DNA from: Wolbachia endosymbiont of Spodoptera picta
Lineage (GTDB): Bacteria > Pseudomonadota > Alphaproteobacteria > Rickettsiales > Anaplasmataceae
Reading direction: 5' to 3'
Assembly (NCBI RefSeq): GCF_018141665.1
Contig: NZ_CP067976.1
Coordinates: 744,001 to 808,000, forward strand
DNA: 64,000 bases
Part shown: positions 8,836 through 18,596 of the stretch, piece by piece
Numbering within the stretch: position 1 is the first letter of the stretch
Layout of the letters: each line of letters starts with the position of its first letter
Notes under the pieces: model-generated
What the model was told of the DNA's origin: nothing
The model's input: the letters and a program-made list of their open reading frames with translations, nothing else
Databases searched by the model: none
Position numbers and translations under genes: made by a program

Positions 8836-11703
8836 GAGGCCACTTTTGCTGCTTTGCTCATTAATTCTTGGCAATTCTGTTTTTGGCTGTCCATTTCCGT
8901 TAGCAACTTGTTCTACATGCTTAGTAGGTTGATTAACGTTAATATTATTATTAACATCTTCAATTTCAATCGAAAGAAGTTCATCTTCACTTGTTAATTC
9001 TACTCTTAAAGTACAAAGAACAGAATTACTAGAAACAGTACCATTAGCTGTTGCTTCAGCTTCCACTGTGTCAATTACAGATATTCTTGTTTCATGACCT
9101 TCTTCACTAATTTTTTCAAATGGAGAATTACTATTAGAGTCTGAGGAAGTTCCGGCAGAGCAATCACTTTTATTACCTTCAAGTTTAGAAAAATTATCAT
9201 CTTCAGAACTCAGTGATGGTGAATCTGATTCACGTTCTTTAACCTTTTCCACAGGAATTTGTTGACCACTTGCATTAGCTTCTACATCATTGCCTACTGA
9301 TGATGCATCAATATGCTCGAGCTCGTTTTTAAGCAATGCTATTATTTGTGCAAGATCCTCTTTCTGCTTACCCTCTCCCAAGCTTGTCATCTTGTCATTT
9401 GCTTGACTCAAGAGCTTCTGTAAAGTGGATTTATATACACTATCATCTAATTTCTTTAATAAATCTATCATAGTATCACGATTGATTCTATCGACAGCAT
9501 CAGACAATTTTTCCCCTATAATTTTTTCATTTCCAGGCATTTTACCCTCCTCACAATTATTACCTATAGCTTCTTCTATTGAAGCCTCTTCATTATTCAT
9601 AATATTCTCTACTTTATCAACAATGTTTCTTTGCGGCTGTTGATTATCAATATTTTTGGATTCTGGATCTTTTTTAATATTTAAATGCAAAGGTGTTTTA
9701 TCATCTAAACCTTCAAGAAATTTTGTGATTTTTGATTCACTAGAAGATTTTTCCCTGTTTTCTTCCCTTACCAAATATAAACTTTTCGTTCCTACCAGAT
9801 CTAAAGCTGTTTTGCCATCTCTATCTTTAATGTTGCAATCAGCTCCCTTGTTTACAAGTAATTTTACTATTTCGAATTTATCATGGTAAGCAGCCCAATG
9901 TAAAGCTGTTCTGCCATGCCTCTCATCTTGAACATCAACATTAGCACCATTTTTAATAAGCAAGCCGATTAATTCTAAATTATTACGTGCCACAGCCCAA
10001 TGCAAAGGTGCATGCCCTGAATTGTCTATACTATTAATATCAGCAATTTTATGATTAATAATAGTCTTTGCTACATCTATAAAATCTTGTTGTATAGCAT
10101 AGTGCAAAAATTTTTCTGACATATCAGAAACTCTAGACCTGGCTTCAGTATCTTTAAATTTATCTAATACCGCTTTCACGCATTCTTGATTACGAATAGA
10201 CAACGCCCTTCGAAGTTTTTCACATATGCTATGCCAAGGTAGAATAGTACTTCGATTTTTTTCCAAATCTTCTAATAAAAGCTTAGTATAGCGCTGTCCA
10301 CCAACACCAATAAGTAGCCTATCGAGCCCTTCATCTTGCGTAAATAATATACTTTTATGCGTTTCTGCATACCTTTCCACAAGTGTGTCATCAGCTGCAA
10401 TGGCTAGTAGTGAAAGCTCTTTTACTGAATAATTATAATAACCATTTGTTTCATCATAGCTATTATTCAACAGCACATTGTGCATATGATCAGTCAAATT
10501 AAGCTGTTGAGAGCAAAAATCCTTCAAATTACCACAATTCAAATCAGTAATAAATCTATCGCTTTCCTCTATATTATTTATAGTTTTATCTAAATCTGCG
10601 TAATCACCATAATTTTTTGCTTTATTTATAACGTCTATTAATCCATCAAAGGTTAAATTTTCAGGGATAATGGTAAATTCTTCTTCATTATGCCTTGGTT
10701 CTATATTAATCTGATCTTGAGGCCAAAATAACTCTGTTGCTACAACTGCTGTAACTTCTGCAACACCTACCAATACATTCGCAACATTACCTAAAATGCC
10801 TGGATCAGTAACTACTTTGTTTGCTACTTCACTACTATCAGATGAACTCTCAGTAATAGACAAGTCTTCAGCAGCAAATGACTTAGGTCCTTCATTCATA
10901 TTTTTCTCAAGAGTCTCTGTAATTCTATTATCCTCATCTTCGAAATGCCTATTTATTTCATCTAACAAACTTTTGCCATCAGCTTTGTAATTCTCTAATT
11001 GTTCAGGAATGGCAAATGTTACTTTGCCGTTTTCATACTCTACCTTACTATCTCGAAACTTAAGGGTGAACTCTAAAATAGCATCAACCCTGCATATTTC
11101 TTTACCCAGTTGCTTAACAGGCATATTTGGAAAATATTTAACGTTTAAAGAATCCTGATCACTACAGACAATCTCTATATGTCTATCATTAGCATCAGGC
11201 AATTGCAAATCGTGTCCCAAAAATATAGGAGAGAGCTGCATTAACAAAGAGCCATCATAACCAGCCTGATTGCAACTAGTAATTAATTCTTCTAATAGAT
11301 TATCATTTGGAATTTCTGCTTTAGCATGTTCAAACATTTTTGTAAAAACATGTTTTGCGATTTGGCGTTGGTCATTTTGATTACATTTATCACGAAGCTG
11401 GCTAACGAAATTCTTGTCTATAACTTGACCATTAATTACAAAATCCATCCTGGGTAGATCTTTGTAAGCTTGCTTGCCAGAATTTGCATCCCTATTACTC
11501 TCACTTGCCTTTACTTGACTTAGCAGAGATTGTGTTAGTTGAAACTGTAACGTAATTGGTACACTAGGTTCAACATCAGAATCCCTCACATCAGCTTCTT
11601 CTTGACTCTCATTACTTGAATCTCCAGAATGGCGACGCTCCCTTTCTTCTGCAGTATCTACTGCTGGCGGCATGAGCCCACCAAATAAATTCCAACCACC
11701 CAT
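8599..11703 (-). CDS. Large ankyrin-repeat membrane protein (copy B of duplicated pair)
   Basis: The 1034-residue protein shares its N-terminal globular region (about 50-260) and C-terminal membrane tail (about 955-1034, two hydrophobic helices) with copy A. Between them are a long unique stretch, two to three canonical ankyrin repeats (about 560-640; APLHWAVARNNLELIGLLI and TALHWAAYHDKFEIVKLLV) and an acidic serine-rich linker. It lies 38 bp downstream of htpG and appears to have its own promoter overlapping the htpG stop. The start is the ATG after GGGGGG, an unusual ribosome site. The role is unknown; the architecture suggests membrane anchoring with a protein-binding surface. Confidence 0.85.
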   Translation of the reverse strand: MGGWNLFGGLMPPAVDTAEERERRHSGDSSNESQEEADVRDSDVEPSVPITLQFQLTQSLLSQVKASESNRDANSGKQAYKDLPRMDFVINGQVIDKNFVSQLRDKCNQNDQRQIAKHVFTKMFEHAKAEIPNDNLLEELITSCNQAGYDGSLLMQLSPIFLGHDLQLPDANDRHIEIVCSDQDSLNVKYFPNMPVKQLGKEICRVDAILEFTLKFRDSKVEYENGKVTFAIPEQLENYKADGKSLLDEINRHFEDEDNRITETLEKNMNEGPKSFAAEDLSITESSSDSSEVANKVVTDPGILGNVANVLVGVAEVTAVVATELFWPQDQINIEPRHNEEEFTIIPENLTFDGLIDVINKAKNYGDYADLDKTINNIEESDRFITDLNCGNLKDFCSQQLNLTDHMHNVLLNNSYDETNGYYNYSVKELSLLAIAADDTLVERYAETHKSILFTQDEGLDRLLIGVGGQRYTKLLLEDLEKNRSTILPWHSICEKLRRALSIRNQECVKAVLDKFKDTEARSRVSDMSEKFLHYAIQQDFIDVAKTIINHKIADINSIDNSGHAPLHWAVARNNLELIGLLIKNGANVDVQDERHGRTALHWAAYHDKFEIVKLLVNKGADCNIKDRDGKTALDLVGTKSLYLVREENREKSSSESKITKFLEGLDDKTPLHLNIKKDPESKNIDNQQPQRNIVDKVENIMNNEEASIEEAIGNNCEEGKMPGNEKIIGEKLSDAVDRINRDTMIDLLKKLDDSVYKSTLQKLLSQANDKMTSLGEGKQKEDLAQIIALLKNELEHIDASSVGNDVEANASGQQIPVEKVKERESDSPSLSSEDDNFSKLEGNKSDCSAGTSSDSNSNSPFEKISEEGHETRISVIDTVEAEATANGTVSSNSVLCTLRVELTSEDELLSIEIEDVNNNINVNQPTKHVEQVANGNGQPKTELPRINEQSSKSGLKKNPQNTKKYVVAASALAIAGIVSGVAVAVYLEMLAVGIAVAACCLIAATVTYCCRPKSLIEDNQVKKVMQTEECQSK

Positions 11704-11732
11704 GATTTACCCCCCGACCATTAGCTAAGTTA

Positions 11733-11761
11733 ATTATAGCATTAAACAGAAATTTTGCCAA
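11733..11761 (-). promoter_or_regulatory. Promoter of ank copy B inside the htpG 3' end
   Basis: On the minus strand TTGGCA (11756-11761) lies in the last codons of htpG, and TATAAT (11733-11738) follows after 17 bp, just past the htpG stop. The position and spacing match the promoter of copy A. Confidence 0.6.
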
Positions 11762-13646
11762 GCAAATTATTGAGTCTTTTAGCAAACAGACTTACGTCTT
11801 CCATCTCTTCACCTTCCACTATACAAGCTTGATAGAACAATAAGTAAATCATATCTCCAAGTGTTGGATTTTCACCATTTTCAGCGTGAGATTCCATTAT
11901 GTTTCTTATCAAAGGATGCTTAATGTTAATTTCAAGTACTTTTGGCGTGCGGTAATTTAGCTGCTTCTGTTCACGTAAAAAACGCTCCATACGAAGATCC
12001 ATAGTTCCTTCATCAACTGCTAGACACACAGGACTATCGGTTAATTTCTTAGAGATCTTTACACTTTTTACTAAGCTTCCAAGAACCTTGGTGAAGTATT
12101 CGAGTATAGAATCCGCGTTTTCTTCGCTTTTGTTTTCATCTGATTTATTTTCTTCATCTTTCTTACCTTCTTCTGAAGAGAATTTTTCTAAATCAACATC
12201 AGCACGAGTTACAGATTTAAATTTTTGATCTTTATATTCATGAATCACGCTAGTCCAGAAATCATCAACTGGATCAACAAATAGAAGCACTTCCAATCCT
12301 TTGCTGACGAATCCTTCAAGTTGTGGACTGTTTTTTACTGAATCGAGACTATTTCCTGTGAGATAGTAGATATGTTCCTGTTCAGGCTTCATTCTGCTTA
12401 TATAATCATCAATGCTAACTAGCTTATCATCACTGGTGCTATGAAATCTGCAAATGGAAAGCAATGCTTCTCTTTCATCAGTTGGCATAGCTTCGCAAAG
12501 ACCTTCTTTTAACACCGCACCAAAATTGCCCCAGAATTTTGTGTATTCCTCTAAATTATCTTTTGCTTTTTTGCCGAGCTCTGATACCGCGCGTTTAGTT
12601 AGGGATTTCCTAATCTGCTCAACAACGCGATTATTCTGCAGTGTTTCTCTGCTGATGTTAAGAGGCAAATCTGGTGAATCAACCACACCTTTCAAGAAAC
12701 GCAGGTATTGTGGTATAATTTGCACATTATCTTCAGTAATAAATACTTTATTGACATATAACTTTACAGAGCAGCGTCTATCTGGATGAAACAAATCATA
12801 AGGCTTGATAGAAGGAACATAAAGCAAATTCGTATATTCTATTGCACCTTCATTTTTATTATGCAGTATCATCCAAGGCTCACCACCTACGTGCGCAACA
12901 CCGCGGAAGAAGTCGTTGTGCTCTTCTTGAGTAACGTCATTTTTTGGCTTAGTCCAAATTGCAGCTTTGCTATTTAATTTTTCACTTTTCCCTTCTTCAT
13001 TTACAAATTCAACAGGAAAATTTATGTGATCTGAATAAGTAGTAACAATGTTTTCAATACGGAATTTGTCTAAAAATTCGCTTTCTTCAGGACGAATGAT
13101 GAGCGTAATTTTTGTTCCACGAGAGATTTGACCATCTAACTTGCTGATTGAATATTCTCCATCTCCTTTAGATTTCCATACCCAAGATTCTTCTTCTCCG
13201 GCTTTCCTTGACTCTACTATAACTTCTGAGGCAACCATGAAGCTTGAATAAAAACCAACACCAAACTTTCCAATCAGTTCTACAGCTTGGTTTGAATCTT
13301 TATTATTCTTAATTGCATCCAAGAATTTTTGCGTACCAGAACTTGCAATCGTGCCAAGATTATCTATTAAATCTTGCCTGTTCATGCCAATTCCATTGTC
13401 GGTTATATACAGCTCATTCTTATCTTTACTGGAGCTAATAGTAATCTTCAATTCATCGCTTGAATCTAGTAAATTAGGATTTAATTGCGATTCATAGCGC
13501 AATTTATCACATGCATCTGATGCATTTGATATTAACTCACGCAAGAAAATATCCTTATTGGTATAAAGTGAATGAATTACTATATTTAGTACTTTGCCTA
13601 CTTCAGCGTCAAATTTTAAACTTTCAGTTTCTTGTATGTTGTGCAT
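11742..13646 (-). CDS. htpG: Chaperone protein HtpG (Hsp90)
   Basis: HtpG is the bacterial Hsp90, an ATP-driven dimeric chaperone of the cytosol. The protein has the GHKL ATPase core: FLRELISNASDACDKLRY with the Mg-binding asparagine, DNGIGM, and GKFGVGFYS as the lid glycine motif. Then come the middle domain with the catalytic arginine in LPLNISRETLQNN and a C-terminal dimerisation domain. An ATG four codons upstream (13656-13658) is possible, but GGAG lies 6 nt before the ATG at 13644-13646, so the shorter start is preferred. A heat-shock-like CTTGAAA box lies 56 bp upstream. Confidence 0.95.
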   Translation of the reverse strand: MHNIQETESLKFDAEVGKVLNIVIHSLYTNKDIFLRELISNASDACDKLRYESQLNPNLLDSSDELKITISSSKDKNELYITDNGIGMNRQDLIDNLGTIASSGTQKFLDAIKNNKDSNQAVELIGKFGVGFYSSFMVASEVIVESRKAGEEESWVWKSKGDGEYSISKLDGQISRGTKITLIIRPEESEFLDKFRIENIVTTYSDHINFPVEFVNEEGKSEKLNSKAAIWTKPKNDVTQEEHNDFFRGVAHVGGEPWMILHNKNEGAIEYTNLLYVPSIKPYDLFHPDRRCSVKLYVNKVFITEDNVQIIPQYLRFLKGVVDSPDLPLNISRETLQNNRVVEQIRKSLTKRAVSELGKKAKDNLEEYTKFWGNFGAVLKEGLCEAMPTDEREALLSICRFHSTSDDKLVSIDDYISRMKPEQEHIYYLTGNSLDSVKNSPQLEGFVSKGLEVLLFVDPVDDFWTSVIHEYKDQKFKSVTRADVDLEKFSSEEGKKDEENKSDENKSEENADSILEYFTKVLGSLVKSVKISKKLTDSPVCLAVDEGTMDLRMERFLREQKQLNYRTPKVLEINIKHPLIRNIMESHAENGENPTLGDMIYLLFYQACIVEGEEMEDVSLFAKRLNNLLGKISV

Positions 13647-13679
13647 TTTGAGCTCCATTATTAGCCTGCTATTCTAATA

Positions 13680-13708
13680 ATTTAAGTATTGCACAGCGAT
13701 CTTTCAAG
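13680..13708 (-). promoter_or_regulatory. Possible heat-shock (RpoH-type) promoter of htpG
   Basis: On the minus strand CTTGAAA at 13702-13708 matches the sigma32 -35 consensus and is followed about 14 bp later by an AT-rich ACTTAAAT that could be a relaxed -10. The -10 is poor, so this is a suggestion from position and the known heat regulation of htpG. Confidence 0.35.
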
Positions 13709-13796
13709 GTCATATATGCTAAAATTTATGTGAGCCAATTTGTCATGCAAGCTGAAATGATAAGAAGAGGGTTCTGTTCTACAATTCTCTTTATTC

Positions 13797-14999
13797 TTAG
13801 AATAAGATATCTCTTATTTGCTTCAAAGATTTGTGAGTCTTTGATTCTTTTTCTTTAAAAGTAGTCTCAAGAGAAGTTTTAAGATTTTCCCATTCTTCCT
13901 GACCGTTTAGAATCAAAGCGCTCTCAATCTTCTCCAGTGCCTTCTGAGGTGATGAATATAATTCCTCATACAAATCAGTGTTTACTGACTGTAGTATTAC
14001 TAAAAATGTAAATAAATTCGGATCAATTTTCGCATAACATAGCTTTATTTTCTTTACGCAGTATTCTATTGCCTGCAATGATAATGAGAAGCTTTCTGCA
14101 TAAAATATAAAGCTATCTATAATTAAGCTCTTTGATTTTTTCGGCAATTCAATATTTTGAAACAGCTTTCTTGTAAATTTCTCTATTGGCTGTTTTGGCA
14201 AATGCAAAGAGAGATCAGTAAAAGATTTTAGGCTGAAATTTGGTCCAAGTATTGTGCTGATTGCTCTTTGCACGTTACTTTTATCTTGACTAACAGAGAT
14301 AATGAAAACCAGTCCCTCAACATCAAGCATGTACTTTATGGATTCTAAAAAATCGACAATGAATTTGGGGCGGCATATATCAAGATTATCGACCATTATA
14401 TAAATGTTTTTACCTTTTCTGATTTTGTTAACCACATCTGCTAGTTGTATTTTAAAATTTCTAATGTTCTCTTTTCTCCTTTGGAGAAGATTTAATTCAC
14501 CCAAGACAAAACCTATGTCTTTCTTATCAGCCTCTTTTGCAGCATCGAGAAATACTGAAAGCATAGCGAGTGGAGATTTACTGATTAGCTTTCCTAATGT
14601 ATTGAGAGAAAATAGTTCTTGTTTTATGTTTTTGAACTGCTGTATAACACTTCTTTTTACTTCGTATGATTCAAATAGATCCTCAAACAGGAAATGCAAA
14701 AAAGAAGGCAATGGTTGATCTAGCGCACTAATATCCCATGCGCTGTAATAAGCTGCAATTTCATTTTGCTGCTCTAGATCCTTTACCCATTCTTTCAAAA
14801 AAAATGTCTTACCCCACTCATTATATCCTTCTAAGGATACGATCGAAAAAGACTGATCAATTGTCTTAATTATATTACTAAATCTACTTGCAACTTGCTT
14901 ATAGCCTAAGCAATCACCTTCCCAAGTTATTACCTTGGGTAGATGTTCCGTTTCTTTTTTTCTGAAGGTTATTAGGGATGTAAGTTTTTTTAAGCACAT
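13797..14999 (-). CDS. KAP family P-loop NTPase
   Basis: The 400-residue protein has a P-loop in GYNEWGKT (about residues 59-66) and a Walker B in YIMVDNLD (about residue 200), followed by FIISVSQDKSNVQRAI, a sensor-like arrangement typical of KAP/STAND ATPases. Known KAP proteins are often membrane-linked and occur in bacteria and animals; no membrane helices are evident here, so this looks like a soluble member. The substrate is unknown. It stands apart from its neighbours and has its own start ATG without a strong ribosome site. Confidence 0.7.
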   Translation of the reverse strand: MCLKKLTSLITFRKKETEHLPKVITWEGDCLGYKQVASRFSNIIKTIDQSFSIVSLEGYNEWGKTFFLKEWVKDLEQQNEIAAYYSAWDISALDQPLPSFLHFLFEDLFESYEVKRSVIQQFKNIKQELFSLNTLGKLISKSPLAMLSVFLDAAKEADKKDIGFVLGELNLLQRRKENIRNFKIQLADVVNKIRKGKNIYIMVDNLDICRPKFIVDFLESIKYMLDVEGLVFIISVSQDKSNVQRAISTILGPNFSLKSFTDLSLHLPKQPIEKFTRKLFQNIELPKKSKSLIIDSFIFYAESFSLSLQAIEYCVKKIKLCYAKIDPNLFTFLVILQSVNTDLYEELYSSPQKALEKIESALILNGQEEWENLKTSLETTFKEKESKTHKSLKQIRDILF

Positions 15000-15050
15000 A
15001 AGACTCTTACACTATATTTTACTATAGTATTTTATAAGTTAAGAATCAGT

Positions 15051-15923
15051 TTACTTAAATAATCCATAATTTTCTATCACTGCAGAAATGGAAAGGTTCT
15101 TCAAGCTGCTTTCGGGACTATATTGAATATCTATGCCGGTTAATTCTTTTACCCTTCCTTCTGTATCTTTTGTTAACCTTTGTGTTAAACCATCTACATT
15201 GCCAGAACTTATCATTCCCATAACAGAAAATTTCCCATTTGAAATATACTCCTTCTCTATCAGTGGGGATATTTTAATTATCCTATCTAGGCTCTCACGA
15301 TTGGTTATTGATAATTTACCTTCTTGTTGAAGTAGATATAACTTTTCTATCATCTCAACTCTATTACCGGAGTGGTTCTTTACAAGATCCTCTAATAGTT
15401 TTTCATGTTCATCTATAGGCACATGAATATACATTAGCCACAAAAGAAGAACTAGGTCCGTATTATCTTTTGTTATCTCCCTTATTTTACTTGCCTGAAC
15501 GCTTGCATAAAAATAAGGATCCTTTCCATCATAAGAATAACTAAACCTCGACACCCCCGACCTAATTTGATCACCAATTCTTACTCGAATCACATTTTTC
15601 AGATTTGCAATAGATCTATGCTCTTGTTCCATTACTTTAAACATTTTTGAAGAATCTATTTTTGTGATATATGGGTCATATTTGATTTTAAATTTAGGTT
15701 CAATATTCATCAGATCTCTTTTTAGTTCATATTTGATTTCAAGTTCAGGCTCAATATTTATCAGATCTTTTTTAACCAGATGATCTTCTATTATATATCC
15801 AATTCGTTTACTATCTGCGTATTCTTTGTTAAATAGCGCAATGAAATCAAGAGCGGTTGATCTTGATTTTTTGATTAACCAATTATAAGTATAACGTACT
15901 TCATCTAGTGCAAAAGTTAACAT
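15051..15923 (-). CDS. Hypothetical protein with a duplicated 17-residue segment
   Basis: I do not recognise this 290-residue protein. It is charged and mostly helical with no signal peptide or membrane segment. Residues about 50-83 contain two tandem copies of a unit like KKDLINIEPELEIKYEL, caused by a 51-bp direct repeat in the DNA (15676-15777). It lies downstream of recR and upstream of the KAP gene on the same strand, with about 50 bp to the latter, so co-transcription is possible. Confidence 0.6.
   Translation of the reverse strand: MLTFALDEVRYTYNWLIKKSRSTALDFIALFNKEYADSKRIGYIIEDHLVKKDLINIEPELEIKYELKRDLMNIEPKFKIKYDPYITKIDSSKMFKVMEQEHRSIANLKNVIRVRIGDQIRSGVSRFSYSYDGKDPYFYASVQASKIREITKDNTDLVLLLWLMYIHVPIDEHEKLLEDLVKNHSGNRVEMIEKLYLLQQEGKLSITNRESLDRIIKISPLIEKEYISNGKFSVMGMISSGNVDGLTQRLTKDTEGRVKELTGIDIQYSPESSLKNLSISAVIENYGLFK
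15676..15777. repeat. Two tandem 51-bp repeats inside a gene
   Basis: The unit starting TCATATTTGATTT is repeated once with a few substitutions. The length is a multiple of three, so the frame is kept and 17 residues are duplicated. Confidence 0.8.
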
Positions 15924-16041
15924 AACCCCTCATTTTAAAACATCATATTTAAATGTATAATATTTTCAATTAGTAAGCAAGTTTCTAGGCTGAAGTATGT
16001 TATAGTATTTTTAAGGTATGTTGCTCAGAAGAAATGGAATA

Positions 16042-16635
16042 TTATTTAATATCCTGTCTTGACGTAAGTGCTATCTTCAGCGTCCCTTCATCTAGGTAGT
16101 CAATTTCTCCACCTATCGGTATACCACAAGCAAGGCGCGATATTTTTACATTCGAATTCTTTAGCAATTCAATTATATATTGCGCAGTAACTTGGCCTTC
16201 TAATGTTGGGTTGATTGCAATGATGACCTCTTCAATTTTAAATTCTGTAACTCTTTTGGGAATGTTATCAAGATTCAGTTCTTTTGGACCTATACCATTT
16301 ATTGCTGATAGCCTTCCACCCAAAACATGATACATACCTGAATATATATTTCCTTTTTCAAATGTCCATAGATCACCCAACTCTTCTACTACACACATTA
16401 ACTTGGTGTCACGCTTTGGGTTAATACAAATAGAACATGGCGATTTAATATCTAGGTTTCCACAAATTTTGCACTCTATTATAAGATCCGCTAGCTCTCT
16501 AATCAAAGATGCAAGCGGTAGCATGACTTTCTCTTTATTTTGGAGCAAATGTATAACTAACCTTCTTGATGACGATGGCCCTAAATTTGGCAATTTAGAA
16601 AAAGCATGAACTAAATTCCTTATATTAATGTTCAT
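16042..16635 (-). CDS. recR: Recombination protein RecR
   Basis: RecR works with RecO/RecF to load RecA at gaps in DNA. The 197-residue protein has the helix-hairpin-helix start (LPNLGPSSSRRLVIHLL), a four-cysteine zinc finger (CKIC ... CSIC, about residues 57-72), a Toprim domain (MCVVEELGDLWTFE ... AINPTLEGQVTA) and the conserved C-terminal LACGIPIGGEIDYLDEGTL. Length and order are normal. Confidence 0.95.
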   Translation of the reverse strand: MNINIRNLVHAFSKLPNLGPSSSRRLVIHLLQNKEKVMLPLASLIRELADLIIECKICGNLDIKSPCSICINPKRDTKLMCVVEELGDLWTFEKGNIYSGMYHVLGGRLSAINGIGPKELNLDNIPKRVTEFKIEEVIIAINPTLEGQVTAQYIIELLKNSNVKISRLACGIPIGGEIDYLDEGTLKIALTSRQDIK

Positions 16636-16768
16636 TCAGTAAATTCAAGATAGTTCAAAAATGATAACATCAAACCTTTCGTAAAGAAAGTAGTAAGTCT
16701 TTATCTTGATTAGCTATAGAAAAATTTTTCCACTTTTCTCAGAAATTGTCTTGAAAAAAGTAGTGTAA

Positions 16769-18163
16769 TCACAATCTACTGTAACTTAAGTCTGACTCAG
16801 GTGTAACTGAAATTATCTCATACATTTGCGTAGTTTCTACAGTACCTCTTTTTTGAAAGTGACGCAATTTATTTTTCAACATGTTTCTTTCTTCTACATA
16901 ATTGTCTGATTCTTTATTCAAACTAGAATTTTTTTCTTCATACTTGGAAAGTATTGTATAGATCAAATAATTAAAAAATAATATTAGACCTGTAGTGTTG
17001 GCAAGCAATGCAAGAGAATAATATAACATATCTTCGCTCACTTCTTCATTTATTATGTCATGGGAATTTCTATACATTCTAAAACAAGAGCCAAAGGCTG
17101 CTAAGCATACACAAGTAAGTTTTGTTTTGCTTAGGATGCACTTAATTCGCGCTAGTTTTTTATTATTATCTTCTAATTTTATACGCAACTCACTAATTTT
17201 ACTACTATAGTGCTTAATAAACAATTCTATTGCCTCTTGGTTATTAGTATAATTATATGCTTTGTAAGATTCCTTATCTATGAGTTCAGTATCTATATCC
17301 TTTGATTTGAGAAGCTCTTTAATTGCTTCATTTTTGTTAAGAAGCACAGCTTCGTGTAGAGGTGTGTACTCATTTTCAACATTTTTTCTTCTGTTAATAT
17401 TTTTATCAGTTAAGTAGTTAAAAAGAGCTGAAATGCATTCTGAGTTATTACCTTCAATAGTCAGAGTAATTACGTCTTTTTTGTCTTTGTTCTTAGTATT
17501 AATAACTTTGAAAAGCGGCTTTTCATCCTCTTCCTTATGTTCAAAATATTTGTGCTTGTAAAACTCATTTGCACGGTATGGCTCCTTAAGAATACACAAA
17601 AGCTTTTTTACAAAATCAGCATGATTTTTTTTAATAGCCACATGTAAAGGTGTGTCCTGATTTTTTTCATCTTTCAACAATAAGGCATCATACAAACAAC
17701 CCTCTTTATATAAAAAATTAATCTCTTGATCAAAAGAGATATCTTCTTCTCCTTCACAGATATTTAGTAGCCGTGACCCTATACTTTCTGTAGTACTGTA
17801 ATCAATTGCAGAGCTACGTTGCACTTTAGATTGATAAAGGGTTACGTTCATACTATTCCTACCTGTAAACAACCTAGCTATACCTCTAAATATTCCAGCT
17901 ATACCTGATTCACTCCGAGCAGAACAAGGCGTTTTATCTTGAATGTGAATCTCAACATTTTCATTAGAAAAAAGTTCTAAAACATGCGAGCTGCCTCTTC
18001 TACTGGAAAAAGGCGCCTCATTCTTTTTATCTTTAGCTTTAACACTATTCTCTAGCTTTGCATTCGAAGCACTTATAGGGTTAGCTAAACAATCAAAATC
18101 CGTATTTTTAGATACAAAGTCTTCTGATTGAAAATTTGCTGCAGCGTTTATTTCACCTTTCAT
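16769..18163 (-). CDS. Ankyrin-repeat protein with two membrane helices
   Basis: The roughly 464-residue protein has a polar, probably disordered N-terminal third, ankyrin-like repeats (TPLHVAIKKNHADFVKKLL about residue 165; TPLHEAVLLNKNEAIKELL about residue 265), a coiled-coil segment, and two hydrophobic helices near residues 340-400, ending in a charged tail. A TTG at 18223 would extend it by 20 residues, but the ATG at 18161-18163 is a better start. A possible membrane scaffold of unknown role. Confidence 0.75.
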   Translation of the reverse strand: MKGEINAAANFQSEDFVSKNTDFDCLANPISASNAKLENSVKAKDKKNEAPFSSRRGSSHVLELFSNENVEIHIQDKTPCSARSESGIAGIFRGIARLFTGRNSMNVTLYQSKVQRSSAIDYSTTESIGSRLLNICEGEEDISFDQEINFLYKEGCLYDALLLKDEKNQDTPLHVAIKKNHADFVKKLLCILKEPYRANEFYKHKYFEHKEEDEKPLFKVINTKNKDKKDVITLTIEGNNSECISALFNYLTDKNINRRKNVENEYTPLHEAVLLNKNEAIKELLKSKDIDTELIDKESYKAYNYTNNQEAIELFIKHYSSKISELRIKLEDNNKKLARIKCILSKTKLTCVCLAAFGSCFRMYRNSHDIINEEVSEDMLYYSLALLANTTGLILFFNYLIYTILSKYEEKNSSLNKESDNYVEERNMLKNKLRHFQKRGTVETTQMYEIISVTPESDLSYSRL

Positions 18164-18373
18164 ATTTCTTTTTTTACAGAAGTTGCATTTCAGGTAGGGT
18201 ATCTCATCTTTAAAATTTTTCAACTCTATTTAAATTTTTTTAAAATAGTTTTTGATAAAAATATTTATGACACTAATTTTTGTGTTAAATTTTTAGAAGA
18301 TTTTATAGCTAAAAATTGTATCCGTTCAGATGCATGGCTAATGTGCACATATTGAAACCAGTGCTTTCTTTTT

Positions 18374-18590
18374 TGTCATCCCAGCTACCAGAATGATGTC
18401 ATCCCAGTGCCTAGACACTGGGATCCAGTTAAATTTATGAGTATAAAAGTAATCAACGTTTCTGATGATTATGAAAAAGCTGGATGCCAGTGTCAAGCAC
18501 TGGCATGACACCATCTGCTACTCGTTCCACTTCATCGTCCTAAAGCCCTTCCCTGTCATGCCAGTGCCAAATGACACCATTTGTTCTTAT
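18374..18590. repeat. Cluster of palindromic elements
   Basis: The block contains several copies of the core, for example GTCATCCCAGTGCCTAGACA then CTGGGATCCAG, and GCCAGTGTCAAGCACTGGC followed by ATGACACC. They alternate in orientation and can form several hairpins. Confidence 0.7.
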
Positions 18591-18596
18591 GTTTTT

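Noticed and set aside
12454..12789. A 111-codon plus-strand frame
   Set aside because: It is antisense to htpG and low-complexity in translation; a shadow of the real gene.
13797..15923. KAP ATPase and its neighbour as a possible cif-like or defence pair
   Set aside because: Neither protein shows nuclease, deubiquitinase or other effector motifs, and there is no phage context.
18374..18590. Regular-looking repeats that could suggest a CRISPR array
   Set aside because: The copies vary in length, orientation and spacing, are themselves palindromic, and no cas gene is present.
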